Below, one piece after another: positions 43,990 to 56,021 of a DNA stretch of 64,000 bases. The first letter of the stretch is position 1, and every line of letters begins with the position of its first letter. The position numbers and the translations under genes are program-made. The notes beneath the pieces were generated by a model. The model was not told where the DNA came from, ran no database searches, and saw nothing but the letters and a program-made list of their open reading frames with translations. Origin of the DNA: Whalleya microplaca (Eukaryota; Ascomycota; Sordariomycetes; Xylariales; Xylariaceae); contig MU385722.1 of the NCBI GenBank assembly GCA_022497155.1, forward strand, positions 496,001 through 560,000, read 5' to 3'.

Positions 43990-45487
43990 ATGGCAGAAGT
44001 ACTAGGAATTATTGGTGGCATTTCGGCCATCGTTCATCTGACCGAAGATTTCATAAAGCTGACGCGAGAATTGGCCGATTACCTCGAGAACATACGGTCT
44101 GCGCCCAAAGAAATCGAGTATTTTCTGCATGAAACCTCGATATTCACTGCGCTCCTGTACTATTTCCAGCAAACTGCGGGAGATGTTGCTGAAAAACTTG
44201 ACGACAAACTCAAGCAAAAGCGAACGAAACTAGTTCGCATGATAGGGAGACAGTGCAACGTCGTGAAGGGAGGGTTTGCGGATCTTGTGAAGCGCTTCAA
44301 GCAGGTAAACGGGACCGAGATTTCCCCAGTGGACGCTCTGTGGGCCCGAATACTATGGCTCTTGAAGAAGCCAGACGTAGTAGGCCTGCGTCTAAGCCTC
44401 GAAAGCGCGAAGGCAAATGTTTCATTGCTGTCGAACTTGTTTATATTAGAAGCTTTAATGAAAAAGAACAAGAACGATAAACGGATGTATGTTGGACCGC
44501 GTGCGGAGTGTTTTCACTGCTGATTCTATTAGCGAGGTGCTCCGAGAGCAGCTGAGAAATGCTGTGCAAACGGCTAGACAACTGAGAAAGGAATTGGCAG
44601 AACACCAAAGAGGACAGAGGCAACAAGACGAGCCAGGAATGACGATCAACACATCGTACGAGGCTATCACGATGGAGACACGTGAGATAGAAAAATATGT
44701 CGTCAACGCGATCCGTTCGCAAAAGCGACGGGAAGCACACCAGTCTACGCCCAGCAATAGGAGATCGCAGGCGCAGCCTCCAGGTCCACCAGAGCAAAGA
44801 GTTCGACTACCCTTCACGGCTACAGGACACGGAACGGAGAGAAACCGAACAGATGGACATGGCCGTATCTACCCGCCGTTTGATCAGACGCTGATAAATC
44901 ACCCATTTGCTCCTAATCTTCAGACTGATGAATCAGTCCCGAGAAACATTGATGCAGACGACACTCACGTGAACAGGAGCGCATCAAATTCCGCAAGAGT
45001 TCCGCCGCCGCCAGTAAGACATCTATCCGAGATGAGACAATGCCGCTCGAGAACCTACGGAGACAGGGTTCGAGACCACGGTGACGGTGTCTACATAGAT
45101 ATTGGCGAATGGCCAAATCAAATTCATGATTCCGACGCCGATGCCACCGACAACGTTAACATGACGGATGCCGACCGGCACAACGCTCGAGAGCAGAAGA
45201 GGATGCGGGCAGCGAAACGAGGAGAGATAGATGAGCCAGATCCCGATGAACAACATGTAAAGCCACTTGGCCACGTGGCAGAGCGTGAAGAGAATGGAGA
45301 AGCTCCTGGAGATGGAGGTCGCTCTCATCAGTCCCGAAGACCCGACCCCGAAGACTCGCAGGTCGGTCAGAATAATAAAAGTTCAGACGAAGACGGCCAA
45401 GGCCCGTATAGGCCAGTGGCACCTTTCGGGGGGCCAGGCGGAAGAAGACGACCACGGCGGCCGAGACCGCAGACACCACTCGGTTAA
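43990..45487 (+). CDS. HeLo-like N-terminal domain protein with disordered tail
   Basis: Exons 43990-44486 and 44533-45487, joined across a 46-base intron (GTATGT..ATTAG) in phase, give 483 residues. Residues 1 to about 175 have the pattern of the fungal STAND N-terminal (HeLo-like) domain: MAEVLGIIGGISAIVHLTED, then helices including LADYLENIRSAPKEIEYFL, SIFTALLYYF and SLESAKANVSLLSNLF. In NLR-type proteins this domain is the effector or signalling end. Here it is followed by a short coiled coil (LREQLRNAVQTARQLRKELAE) and about 280 polar, Arg/Asp/Pro-rich residues. There is no NACHT or NB-ARC and no repeats, so it is a stand-alone form. A role in programmed cell death is possible but only inferred. 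Confidence 0.75.
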
Positions 45488-46369
45488 AAGCCCGGCATTG
45501 GCGGTAAACCAATTGGTTATGCGTATTCGTTTTATGCGTATTCGTATAAGTAAAACAACGTGACGCCTGTGGCTGACAAATCTTTACTGTGTAGAGTGTC
45601 TACTCTTCAGTGCATAACGCTCGAATTGATTCGAGATTACTACAATTGACTAACGTTAGCCAAGTTGATCTCTTGATGTGAGTGGATGAAAGTCTTTGGA
45701 TTCATTTAAGAGAGTGTGAGTTGGTACATGTACTAGGTATCTAGTACAGTTGTACAGAGCCGAATTAATTGGTGGTCATGGCGGTACATACATACTACGC
45801 TGTACATGCCTAAAAGCCTACCTAAGGTTAGCTACTACCAAGTAGGTTAGGTGTATACAGTTAGCGGATGGACGCTAACGATTTGTGGCTTGGGCGGGTG
45901 CTGCCCCTGAACCGGCTTAACCCCCTGGCTGCCCTGACTACCGACAGACGACCCCAGACCAAAACACACGATCAACAAAAAAATTCCAGGGTCTACTTTC
46001 CGGCTACCTTTTGCCTCCTAATAACTTCACCGGCGCAACTTTATATATGTCCCCCCTTAAACCCCCCTCCCCGGCTCAGAGGTCTTAATAATTGCCTGAG
46101 ATGTCTACGAGATATTCTCTACGTGCAACTCCTAGGTACGCTATCTCTTATTCGTCCGTCATGTGCCCGGGAAAAAACAAACACGAGCTACACAACCTCG
46201 GCAATGGGGATTCTCGAATTCTCATATTGAGAATTGACTATATATATCACAACACTCCCGCTCTGCTGTGGAGGGAATTGACACGTGTTAACAGCAATAC
46301 TGCACGTGCAATTATACAATTGGCTGACAATAACCTGAATCGTATAGGAAAAAGGAGCTATTCGACGGC
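45488..46369. promoter_or_regulatory. Promoter region of the erg4-like gene
   Basis: 880 bases before the sterol reductase. A TTTATATATG box followed by a C-rich run (46040-46075) and CACGTG-containing words near 46284 and 46304 are visible. No gene is supported. Confidence 0.35.
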
Positions 46370-48128
46370 ATGGTAGAAACACCAGCGCGCCGTTCGACGC
46401 GACGCAAGTCTCAGTTCGCCCCGCTCGACGGCGCGTCTGACGACGGCGACTCGAGCTCCGCTGCCGAGGCCGCTCCTAGGAATCGATCTGTACGACGGCG
46501 AGAAGCTCGCAAGTTCGTCGAGAGTGTCGACGATTCGTCCGACGCCACGCCTAAGGAGGAGGAGTTTAGCCCCGTCGCCGGGGAGAAGCTGGCTGCAGTG
46601 ATCAATGGGAACGGCAATGGCAATACCAATGGCAACGGCAAGGCAAACGGTAGACCGAAACAGAATGGCCACTCGAACGGGCACGCGAAAGCCGACGTGG
46701 TCGATGGCTGGAAGCCGGGTATGGACCCCAAGATCGACCACTCTGGCCACTTCGAGTTTGGAGGCAGCTTTGGTGCACTGGCCCTCATGATCGGATTCCC
46801 CTCGCTCATGTACTACATGTGGATTGGTGCGACCTATTACGACGGCAAGCTGCCGCTGCCGGCAGAGGGAGAGTCACTCGAGGATTTCGGCCGGCACCTG
46901 TTACACCTCATCTACACGGGCGCGTTTCCCCATCTACGCGCGTGGAAGATCTACTGGGTGTACTACATCTTCGAAGCCGCGTGCTACTGCCTGATGCCCG
47001 GCATCTGGGGCCACGGCAAGCCCCTGCCCCACGAGGGAGGCAAGCAGCTCCCGTACTACTGCTCCGCCTACACGAGCTTCTACTTCACGATCGTGGTCAT
47101 GGGCGTGCTGCACGCGACGGGGCTGTTCCCCATCTACACGTTCCTCGACGAGTTCGGGCCGCTGCTGTCGGTGGCCATCCTGTCGGGGTTCCTGTGCTCG
47201 TTCGTGGCGTACTTCTCGGCGCTGGCGCGCGGCGCCCAGCACCGGATGACGGGGTACCCGATCTACGACTTCTTCATGGGCGCGGAGCTCAACCCGCGCA
47301 TGTTCGGGCTGCTCGACTTCAAGATGTTCTACGAGGTGCGCATCCCGTGGTACATCCTGTTCGGGCTCAGCTGCGCGGCGGCGGCGCGCCAGTACGAGAA
47401 CTACGGCTACGTCTCCGGCGAGGTGCTGTTCCTCGTCATGGCCCACTACCTGTACGCCAACGCCTGCTCCAAGGGCGAGCAGCTCATCATCACCACCTGG
47501 GACATGTACTACGAGAAGTGGGGCTTCATGCTGATCTTCTGGAACATGGCCGGCGTGCCCCTGTCCTACTGCCACTGCACCCTGTACCTGGCCAACCACG
47601 CGCCGTCCGAGTACGCGTGGAACCGGTGGGCGCTCGGCGCGCTCTTCGCCGCCTACCTGGCCGTCTACTGCGTGTGGGACCAGTGCAACGGGCAGAAGAA
47701 CGCGTTCCGGGCGCGCGAGCGCGGGTCGACGCTCAAGCGCAAGACGTTCCCGGCCCTGCCCTGGATCTACATCGACGACCCGCAGACCATCGACACGGAC
47801 ACGGGCGACAAGCTGCTGGTCGACGGCTGGTACGGGTACGCGCGCAAGCTGCACTACACGTGCGACGCCTTCTTCGCCGTGGCCTGGGGGCTCGTCACGG
47901 GGTTCAAGAGCCCCTTCCCCTGGTTCTACCCCGTCTTCTTCTGCTGCATGATCGCCCACCGCGCCCGGCGCGACATCGGGCGCTGCCGTGTTAAGTACGG
48001 CGATGCGTGGAAGGAGTACGAGAGGCGCGTGCCGTATCTGTTCATCCCGGTATGTATTTTTTTCGTCCGAAGGAGGAGGAGCCTTGTGAATGCGTTTTGC
48101 TAACAGCCTATAATAGTACGTGATCTAA
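46370..48128 (+). CDS. erg4: Delta(24(24(1)))-sterol reductase, Erg4 type
   Basis: Exons 46370-48049 and 48117-48128 give 563 residues. The last exon codes only for Tyr-Val-Ile and the stop. Erg4 reduces the C-24(28) double bond with NADPH in the last step of ergosterol synthesis, in the endoplasmic reticulum membrane. Family features seen include [45 protein letters not shown], the NADPH-site-like ARKLHYTCD region and the C-terminal [21 protein letters not shown]. At least eight hydrophobic segments are visible. The first 115 residues are an unusual Arg/Ser- and Asn/Gly-rich extension (including [12 protein letters not shown]) before the membrane part, which makes it longer than yeast Erg4. 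The coding region is very GC-rich, giving long antisense frames that are not genes. Confidence 0.9.
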
Positions 48129-48837
48129 ACCCGCCTGCCAGGGGCCTTCAAACGACTGTGTAGTCTCCATCCCATCTTGGTCGATTTGGAAACCTGCAAA
48201 ATACATACCATCGAGAGTGTGCTAGTTTAGTTGTAAGCATATGTTCAGGACAGCTAGCCCTCTCTCATTCTTCCATGTATATATTACAGATTAGTCTGCA
48301 CCTACATCTCTTTTTAATGTGTAGCTCTACGTACATATGCCCGCCCCTCGTGGGCATGGGTGTGGTAGTAGTAGACGAAGCTTAGTTAATGCCCCCTTAA
48401 TGGCTTCAAGATTAATTGATATGAGTTTAAAGAATCATCGGATTGATATAAGCGTTGTATAAGTATATATGAATAGTCCAATACGTTCCTAGTAATCTAG
48501 CCACTGTATATCTGTATCGTTCGATTAAGATATGTATATACATCTCTTCGTCGAACTGGTGCATTTGAGCCTACGTACATTATATTTATAGCTCAGCACT
48601 ACTGAGTCTCATGAAATCATAGAGCAATTAAAAGCACGACGGATCAAAGATATAGTCACATTCATCAGGTATCCAGACAGCAAGAAACATCCATGCCATT
48701 GCCATGCTATCTATATCCATCATTACTGATCGTTTCCCCAGGTTAGGTATCTACATATATACTCCCCACACACGTACATCCCCCTTTTCACATCATCTGT
48801 CAACTAATGCGTGCATGCATCTACACAACCCGACCCC
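48129..48837. other. Convergent intergenic region
   Basis: 710 AT-rich bases between the sterol reductase and dpb2 3' ends, with many ATATAT/ACGTAC words, probably both 3' UTRs. No gene seen. Confidence 0.35.
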
Positions 48838-51435
48838 CTAAAACAAACACTCCCTCACCCTCCCCCCTCCCCCAGTTCCCCCTCCCCCATTCCCACCCCC
48901 AGCAACACTAAACTCAACCCACCGCCCGACCCCCCTCCTCCCATCCACCAGCACGGCGCCCGGGTTCAGCACGGCGCAGCCCTCGTACGCGAGCGCGAAC
49001 GGCGGCGCCGTCGGGTCCACCAGCACCACCGCCGTCGGCAGCGGGTACAGCAGCAGCGACGAGGCCGCGAAGTCCCAGTGCACGGGGCGGATGGCGGGGG
49101 GGAAGGGCGCCAGGTGGCCCTGGTCGAGGAGGGTCTTTACGAGTTTGCGGGCGGCGTGGAGGTCGTGGGGGATGCTGGGGGTGGTGTTGGAGGGGGTGGG
49201 GTCGAGGTCCATTGCGTCGTCTGCGGGTGTGGTGGACATTTCGATGTCCTCGGTGGTGTCATTATTGGTAGCGGTAGATGTTTGTTGATTCTTCTCCTGC
49301 TTCTCTGGCTTCTCCTGCTTATCCTCGTCCGAGGAGGACTGCAGCCGCACAGTCGTCCGCCGCAACCTTGCCGACATATCATCGCGGAACAGCACGATCT
49401 CGTGATTCGGCCCAAACACCGACACCCTCGCCGGATTCGTCGTGAAGATCGCCTCCCCCCCTCCCCCTCCCCCTTCCCCATTGCCCCCCTGCTTCCCTCC
49501 CCCTCCTCCTACTTCCGCATTAGCAGCAACGAAAGCGCGCCTCACCCTCGACGTAAACACCTCCGGCACAGCCTTCCGCGGCAACGGCACCGCGGCCCCG
49601 GCCTCGAACGCCGAGGCCCACGCGTCGTTATCCCCGGGGACGAACACGAAGGCGGCGGCCTGCAGCAGCGTGGGGAAGTCCGCGAGCACGGCGGCCAGCG
49701 CGTCGAAGGCCTCCTTGTACTCGACGGAGCCGTGGCGCGCGGCGCCGGCCATGGCGGCGTGGCGCGCGAAGTTGCCCGCCAGCACGAAGGCCAGGGGGGT
49801 CCGGCCCGCGGGCTCCGTCGCGTACACGGTTAGGATCTTGCGCAGGGCGGCGAGCGCGCGCGGGTCGTCCAGGTGCAGCTCGCCTATGGCGATTATGCGC
49901 GCGCAGCCTGGTGGTTCTGCTGTGGTGGTTGTGTCTGTGGGTGGTGCGGGTAGTGAGGCTTGGGATTGTGCTTGGGACTGGGACTGGGATTGCGATAGTT
50001 GGGCTTGTCGAAAAAGGCGCTGCTCGAGCCGGCGCATCTTGGGCCCCGCGGCGCGCTCGCTGCCGACGCCGAGGAAGTCGATCCAGCCGAAGCCGCCGCC
50101 GATAGTCTGGTCGCGGCCATCGCCGTCGTCGGGCCCGCCACCGACGCCGAGCGTGGCCCGGCGCTTCTCGCAGGGCGGCTGCCCGATGAAGAAGCCCGAG
50201 AACCGGCCCCCGATGATGCCGCCGATGCCGGTGCTGCCGCCGAGCCCCTTGCCCGTCGACTCCTCCTCTTCCTCGTACATGCCGTCCACGAGCACGATCA
50301 TCCCCGGCGTGAACCAGGCCGAGTCCTCGGGTATGGAGACGGCGTGGGAGAGGTCGAGCGAGATGGTTCCCGTCAGGTCGCTGATGGCTAGGGTTCCCGT
50401 GGGGAGGATGGATAGGAGGCCCAGGAGCATGTGGTGGCTGCCGTGTCGACCGAGCAGATTGGCTATGGGCGTGATCTTGTGGGTTTGCTGGGAGGTCAAG
50501 CCAGAAGAGGATGAGCGTTTCAGGGATGGGGGGCCTTTCGTGGTGGCGACTGTTGAGCTTTGGAAGGATTCGTTTCGGAGAAGCCTCTGGTGTATGACGT
50601 TGTATCTGTTTCGGAATAAGGCAGTCTTGTGGGATGCCGATGGCATTATAGACGGTTTCGAAGGATCTCTGGAGTTATTGTTAGTACCGTAGACTCATAG
50701 ACAGTAAGAGTATGTTACAACACAAGCATACCTTTCGAAATGTTTCTTGGTCGAGTTGTAAAGCATCCGCGGTTGGTCATAGGCACTTATAACCTTCAAC
50801 CATTGCCTCGGGTGGTTGAGTCCCTCGTCATCGGGCTCCTTCTCCTCCATACCGAGTCCCGACATGCCAAAACTGGTAGCGCTGTCATGGCGTGAGAGAT
50901 TCGTCGCCGGCCTCAGTCCCAACCGCGTGTTTGTCACGTCAGCGTCCTGACTTGAATCGATAGTAAAACTGTTCTGTCGACTTAATTCTCGTCCCGTCAC
51001 TATCCGTCCGCCGCTCATATTTCCCTCCAGCGTCCTGAGGATGTCTTTCAGCTCATTGCTGGCACCGTCGACTATGACGCCTCCATTGCGGTTCTTCCAG
51101 CTCTTGGCCACCTCCTCCAAGACCTTCTCGGCCAGACCTTCTTCGCGCCATCCCGAGCCGCAGTGTCGACCGATGAAGGTGGCTAACTCTTGCAGCGCAG
51201 ATGATGTGAGGGTCAGACTGTGTTTCTTGGTGAAGGTTCGGAAGGCCAATGGCCGCAGGGTTGCTGGCGGGAGAAGAATGGGCAAGATGGTGGCTTTCGT
51301 GGGCGGCGCGATGGAAAACGGTTTGAGGGTATGAGCGGGCGTTCCAAAGGCGGGAGAGGAAGAGGGAATTGGGTTCGCGGCCGCAGGGGTTTTCGGAGCG
51401 AAAATAGACGCTGCTAAGGGTTTATTCTGCTGCAT
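48838..51435 (-). CDS. dpb2: DNA polymerase epsilon subunit B
   Basis: Exons 51435-50732 and 50668-48838 give 844 residues, across a 63-base intron with a TACTAACA branch site. Dpb2 is the non-catalytic B subunit that ties polymerase epsilon to the CMG helicase at replication forks. Seen are the N-terminal KHSLTLTSSALQELATFI region (Dpb2 N-domain), FRNRYNVIHQRLLRNESF before the OB fold, and the inactive calpastatin-like phosphoesterase core: ARIIAIGELHLDDPRALAAL, PLAFVLAGNFA, FVFVPGDNDAW and NPARVSVFGPNHEIVLFRDD. Species-specific Gly/Ser/Gln-rich inserts lie between these blocks, and the C-terminus is glycine-rich. It is head-to-head with a small mitochondrial-type gene, and the shared promoter holds two MCB boxes. 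Confidence 0.88.
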
Positions 51436-51570
51436 CTTGAGGGGATTTCGTGTAGACTAAAAATCATCTCTGAAGCTCAGATATGCTGAACTAGAGACGA
51501 ATATCACAAGTATTTACAGATGTAAGTATTTTGTACTAATAAAATGTACAGTGTGCAGTTCGTATGTCAG

Positions 51571-51585
51571 ACGCGTTCGACGCGT
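51571..51585. promoter_or_regulatory. Tandem MluI cell-cycle boxes (MBF-type sites)
   Basis: Two ACGCGT hexamers, at 51571-51576 and 51580-51585, are spaced by TCG. They lie 136 bases before the dpb2 start, in the 386-base divergent promoter. In yeast, MBF binds such boxes to drive G1/S expression of replication genes, including polymerase subunits. Confidence 0.6.
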
Positions 51586-51821
51586 TAATGAGTGACAGGG
51601 ATCCCCAATTGGGTTTAGGCTCAACCCGGCCATCGGGAGTCGGGAACTGCCCCTCCATCAGCTCAGACCTGCAAACCCTGCAGCGTCATACGTCAGTGTC
51701 TGTCACTGCACCCAATTCAAGCTCCAAGCTTTCAGTGAAGCTACAAGCTCAGTTTGAAGCTTCATATGGACTTCTTTTCAAGTTTCATCATACATATAAC
51801 AAAACAATTCACAACGGCACA

Positions 51822-52701
51822 ATGCTGTTATCACGGGTCCGGGTAGCTCCCACATGTAGGACGCTATTATCGCATAATCTCAGAAGTGTCTCAACATTAA
51901 GCACCAACCCGCACATAGTCAGTATTATCCTACCTTTAATCCCACTTACAACATTGAATGCTCCTCCAAGACATATAAACATACACATCACATACTAAAT
52001 CCTCCAACTCCCTCCCTTCCAGAAAGTCTTCCCCAACGCCACCATCAGCAACAGCCACCTCCTAACCTACTTACCCACGAACCCGCCGACGCCCCGCCTC
52101 GCCATCGGCAGTACGACCCTCATCCCCCCGACGCCCGCCTCCTTCACCGAGAACCCGGCCTTCCTGTCCCTCCTGACGGACGTGCTCCGGCGGCACGCAG
52201 CGCAGGACCCCTACCTGATCGCGCAGGCGCAAGCCCTCGCCGGCCCCGGCGGCGCGACCCTCGGCTCCGGCGGTGCCTTCTTCCCGCAACAACGGCAGCG
52301 CCGGCGGAGGGGCGAGGCCGGACTAGGTGGTGGCGGCGGCGCGGGAGGAGGTGGTGCCGGCGGTGCGAGCGCGCAAGGGGGTGCCGGGGGCGGCGGTGTG
52401 GGAGGGCATGTGCATCTGAGCGATTTGCGGAATCCGCCGGATTACGGGCGCATTGCGTGGCCGGAGGATATACTGGGCAGTATCGAGGTCGATGCGCGTG
52501 GGGAGATCGTGGGCGAGTTCCAGCCTAGTGGGACGTATCGCGTTGTTACGAATGAGGGGATGTAAGTGCTTCTTTGATGCGGATTGGGGTTTTGGGTTGT
52601 GTTTGGGGGTGTCAGCTAATCTGCTTGATAGTCTGGGTCTTAGCGACTTTCTGAGGACGAAACTGATTGAAAGGCTGATAGAGGAAGAGAAAAATGAATA
52701 A
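51822..52701 (+). CDS. Conserved fungal protein, probably mitochondrial
   Basis: Exons 51822-51917, 52023-52561 and 52632-52701 give 234 residues. The N-terminus MLLSRVRVAPTCRTLLSHNL is basic and free of acidic residues, like a mitochondrial presequence. The middle (RHAAQDPYLIAQAQALAGPGG) is followed by an Arg-rich then Gly/Ala-rich low-complexity stretch of about 50 residues. The C-terminus, HVHLSDLRNPPDYGRIAWPEDILGS through TYRVVTNEGILGLSDFL, looks well conserved. I know no function for the family. Introns start GTCAGT and GTAAGT, and all phases close. It shares its promoter with dpb2. Confidence 0.78.
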
Positions 52702-53844
52702 CCCATATGCTTCAGTGGGTATGAAGGTTGCTTATTCAGTTTCATGCGGCTCTAGTTAACCCGGAAGAGAAGGTTGTGTCTCATCAGAGACTTGTACGAT
52801 TTGTACCCCGTAAATAGCTGTAAAAGGGGTAGCTATGTAGCTATCAGCCGGTTTTATGGCAGGAAAACTCATCTCGGCTAAACAGAGAAAACTCCAAGGC
52901 TAGATGATCTGGCAGCATGACGTATAGTATGAGCCCACGACACTTAGGCCAATATATAGTAATAGTATCTGTGTAAGGATAACTTTACCTAGGGCTTTCT
53001 CGTACTATATTTGAGTTCATAGTCAATAAAGCTTAATTCAACATCAAAGACTCTAATGCACATGCTTATCCTCACACATAGGTAGCTCTCATCAGTCAGG
53101 TCGTACATAGTTACTCTTAAAATCGGCGATTAAAAGTGCTGGTTAGTTATTATATGAAAGACGGCACATATTTCCGATTTGAGATACTCTTCACTCCCTG
53201 TGCAATTGATCTCAGTTTGATATGGGCGTATACCGAGATATTCGTCTTAAAGCTTGCAACAGAGAGATCCCGAGTTTTTTGTTGATCTGGAGAGACTTGA
53301 TATAAGCGTTAGTTAAGCCTTTAAACGCTGCAAATGTATATCGATGGGAGTTCTGCTATTAGCCTTGACGAATTGCCCATCTAGTTTAAGAGTCTCCGTA
53401 ACCCCTATTCAGAAGGGAACCGGGAAACTGACCGGTTTCAGCGTTTATACGATGCGTACCTTATTTCAAGCCTATTTATTTATGTACATAAAAGTAATAT
53501 CCGAGAATAGTATAAATCTCCAAGTATATAACCTCGGTGTTTGGCCTCGATTTAGTAGACTATGAAGTGAGGAGCTCGTGAAGGCAGAGCTCGGTATAAC
53601 CGTGCCTATGTCTTTCGCGGCCTTCGCGGTTCTTGCATAAAACACTCGATTATAGCCCATCACTATCTATGCTAACGTAATTGAGTTACTTCAGATAGCA
53701 TGATAAAGTAAATATTCGGCTTCAATATTCAACTACGTATATCTTTAAGCATAGTCGAAACAGGACATGAAACAAAATACCAAGTAAAAGAGCCGATACT
53801 CCAATGAAAAACTTCCAGGTTACATCTACTTTCCTAAAGACTAT
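52702..53844. other. Convergent AT-rich intergenic region
   Basis: 1.1 kb between the 3' ends of the mitochondrial-type protein and the glycosidase; no coding or RNA gene supported. Confidence 0.35.
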
Positions 53845-55033
53845 CTACTTCGCATTAAAATCCCGATGCGCCGCAAACATCAACACAGCAAAACTCTGCG
53901 CCTCCGGCGACTCCTTAGCCGGCGTCCGATCGCCCCAATTCAGGGGATTAATGACCGGAGCCAATAACCCATCACCCCCGACCCTCTTGGTAACCTCCTC
54001 CCTCTTGCGGTCCGCCCACTCGATATGTTTCTGCCCGAACTCCGCCGGCGCGAGCGCCGCGGCCCGGTACGCGGTGGCCGCGAGCAGCGCCGTGCCGGAC
54101 AGCTCGCCGAACCAGCTCGTGTCGTTGAGGTAGTTCCTCAGCAGCGGCTCGTCCGGCTCCGCGTCGTCGGCCGCGATCGCGCCGTCGAGGATCTCGCGGA
54201 TCAGCGTCCGCAGCTTCGCTAACCCCGCTACCACTGCTGAGGAAGACGCGAACCGCGACCGCGCCGCCGTCGCGAGAACGCGTGTCGACCCCGCCGCCGC
54301 CCACGCGTTGCCCGTGCTCCAGAGCCCGAGGTCCTGGCTCTGCGGGCCGACGATGTGGTGCCACAGACCACCACCGGACGCCGCAGACGCGGGGGTGCCG
54401 AGGACGTCGCGGTACAGCGTGCACTGCTCGATGGCGGTGCGCAGGAGGCCCTCGTCGTTGGACTGGACGGCCCAGTACGCGAGTGTCGGCGGCGCCATGT
54501 ACACGAAGTCGGCCCAGAGCTCGGCTGCGGACTCGCGCTGGCTGATGGCGCCGTTGGACCAGCGCGGCACGGAGGTGAGGAGGTGCTGCACTTGCCGGTC
54601 CGCGGCGGAGAGGTACTCTGGTTGCGTCTGGCCGATTAGGATCGCGGAGACGCCGAGGGAGGCGGGGTCGCCGGTGGCCCCTATTGTGTATATGTTAGTT
54701 TAGTTCAAGATCACGACCGAAGTCCTAGACTAGATAGGTTTTCTGCATGTCGTATCTCCTTATTCCCGGAACTAATAAGCTCAGGCACGTACCGTCTCCG
54801 TCAACAAGTGTTGTTGAATTGGTCCAGATGTGCGGCTCGGCGTAGGATAACGAGCGGACCTGGTCTATCTGCAGAACCGGTACCTTGCCATCCGGAAAGG
54901 TGTTGTTGCCGAATACCGAGTAATTCGGATTATACCACTCCAGTAGGGCCTCAGAGAACGCGCCGTATTCCCAGCTGTGCGTTGCGAGGCGCTCACCCTG
55001 GCTGATGATCTTGGCTACGAGTTCAGCCGACAT
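53845..55033 (-). CDS. Six-hairpin glycosidase (GH88/GH105-like)
   Basis: Exons 55033-54793 and 54680-53845 give 358 residues from the first in-frame ATG. Helical-barrel features include LATHSWEYGAFSEALLEWY near the start, RWSNGAISQR near the middle, then WADFVYMAPPTLAYWAV, GLWSTGNAWAAAG and a C-terminal INPLNWGDRTPAKESPEAQSF. This order is typical of fungal six-hairpin glycosidases related to unsaturated rhamnogalacturonyl hydrolases, which act on pectin fragments. The frame stays open well upstream of this ATG (no ATG seen), so a signal-peptide exon may have been missed and secretion is uncertain. The substrate is inferred at family level only. Confidence 0.78.
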
Positions 55034-56021
55034 CGTCTGTTCTTGAGTTAACTGCCGCACAGTTACAGATATTGGGAGATGTGGACTGGCTGGGTCTGCA
55101 GTCAAGACCGGTGGATAAGTAGGGCGGGAGTCGAAGTTATGTGAGGAACGCCATATGTTACCAAGGCTGTGATCGCAGGATCTGACCCCTTTATATACGT
55201 GCGTTTATGAACGGGAGGTGCCCCTCCCCTGCCATCATAGCCCGTCATGGCGCCAAATCTTACCGAGAGGAAAACGGGGGCGCCGTTGATGTGACACTAT
55301 GCCATGCTCACCAAGCTGCTAGCCGGCTGTGGTACTTGTGTGCATCATTGCGTTAGGTCTTATTAGTATCATAAATCGAGAATGCAAGCTATCGAGAAGG
55401 GAAGGATCGCAAGTGCTTGCTTTCACGGGTCTCAGGTTTATGATGAGGAAATAGACTACGAAGATGGAAAGATTAGGTTGAGATACTGTTACATTATGGT
55501 ATAATTTTAGTCCTTATTTAGTCTATTGACCCACATGTTCTCGCTACTTTCAACCACTCTCACCATGATTACTGAGTGATCACTGTGGAATCTTTCTCAG
55601 CTTTAGGGGCGAGGCCAGCTGATCGACCCGAGGCGCCGTTTTAGGTCGTATATATGCAAGATGCTGACGCTTGCAAGTCTCCATTTGGATACTTTAACTC
55701 ACACTCCAGTACACATGGAGAGATTTCGCGATGGAACACTGGGGCTACTGGTGCGTATATACCAAAAGTCATACCGTTTTTGTCGTGGCTTTGGCGGTGA
55801 AATGATGGGCATTAGCTTCGGCCATAGCTGCCAGCTTTGAAGTCAACATTAAGGAGAAGCAACTTAGTCAGGTAGAGATCTAAATAAAATACCTATCAAA
55901 GCTATTTTTAGGAATACCCGATACCCGCTCCCATATCATACAGAAAATAACTACATATCTCTTACCTAGACCGTCCGTATTTTACACCCAACTGTTCTTA
56001 TCTCCTCCCTGCAGCCTCTTA
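55034..56021. other. Intergenic region
   Basis: About 1 kb upstream of the glycosidase and downstream of the kelch gene. A TTTATATACG box at about 55190 may be the glycosidase promoter. No gene seen. Confidence 0.35.

Noticed and set aside
46819..47994. Long open frames on both strands overlapping the sterol reductase
   Set aside because: They are composition shadows of very GC-rich coding sequence. Their products are Arg/Ala/Pro/Val-rich with no domain, while the Erg4 frame shows the family motifs.
48811..50692. Plus-strand open frames of 340 and 416 codons opposite dpb2
   Set aside because: Low-complexity Pro/Ser/Arg/Ala products with no motif; antisense shadows of the Gly-rich dpb2 exon.
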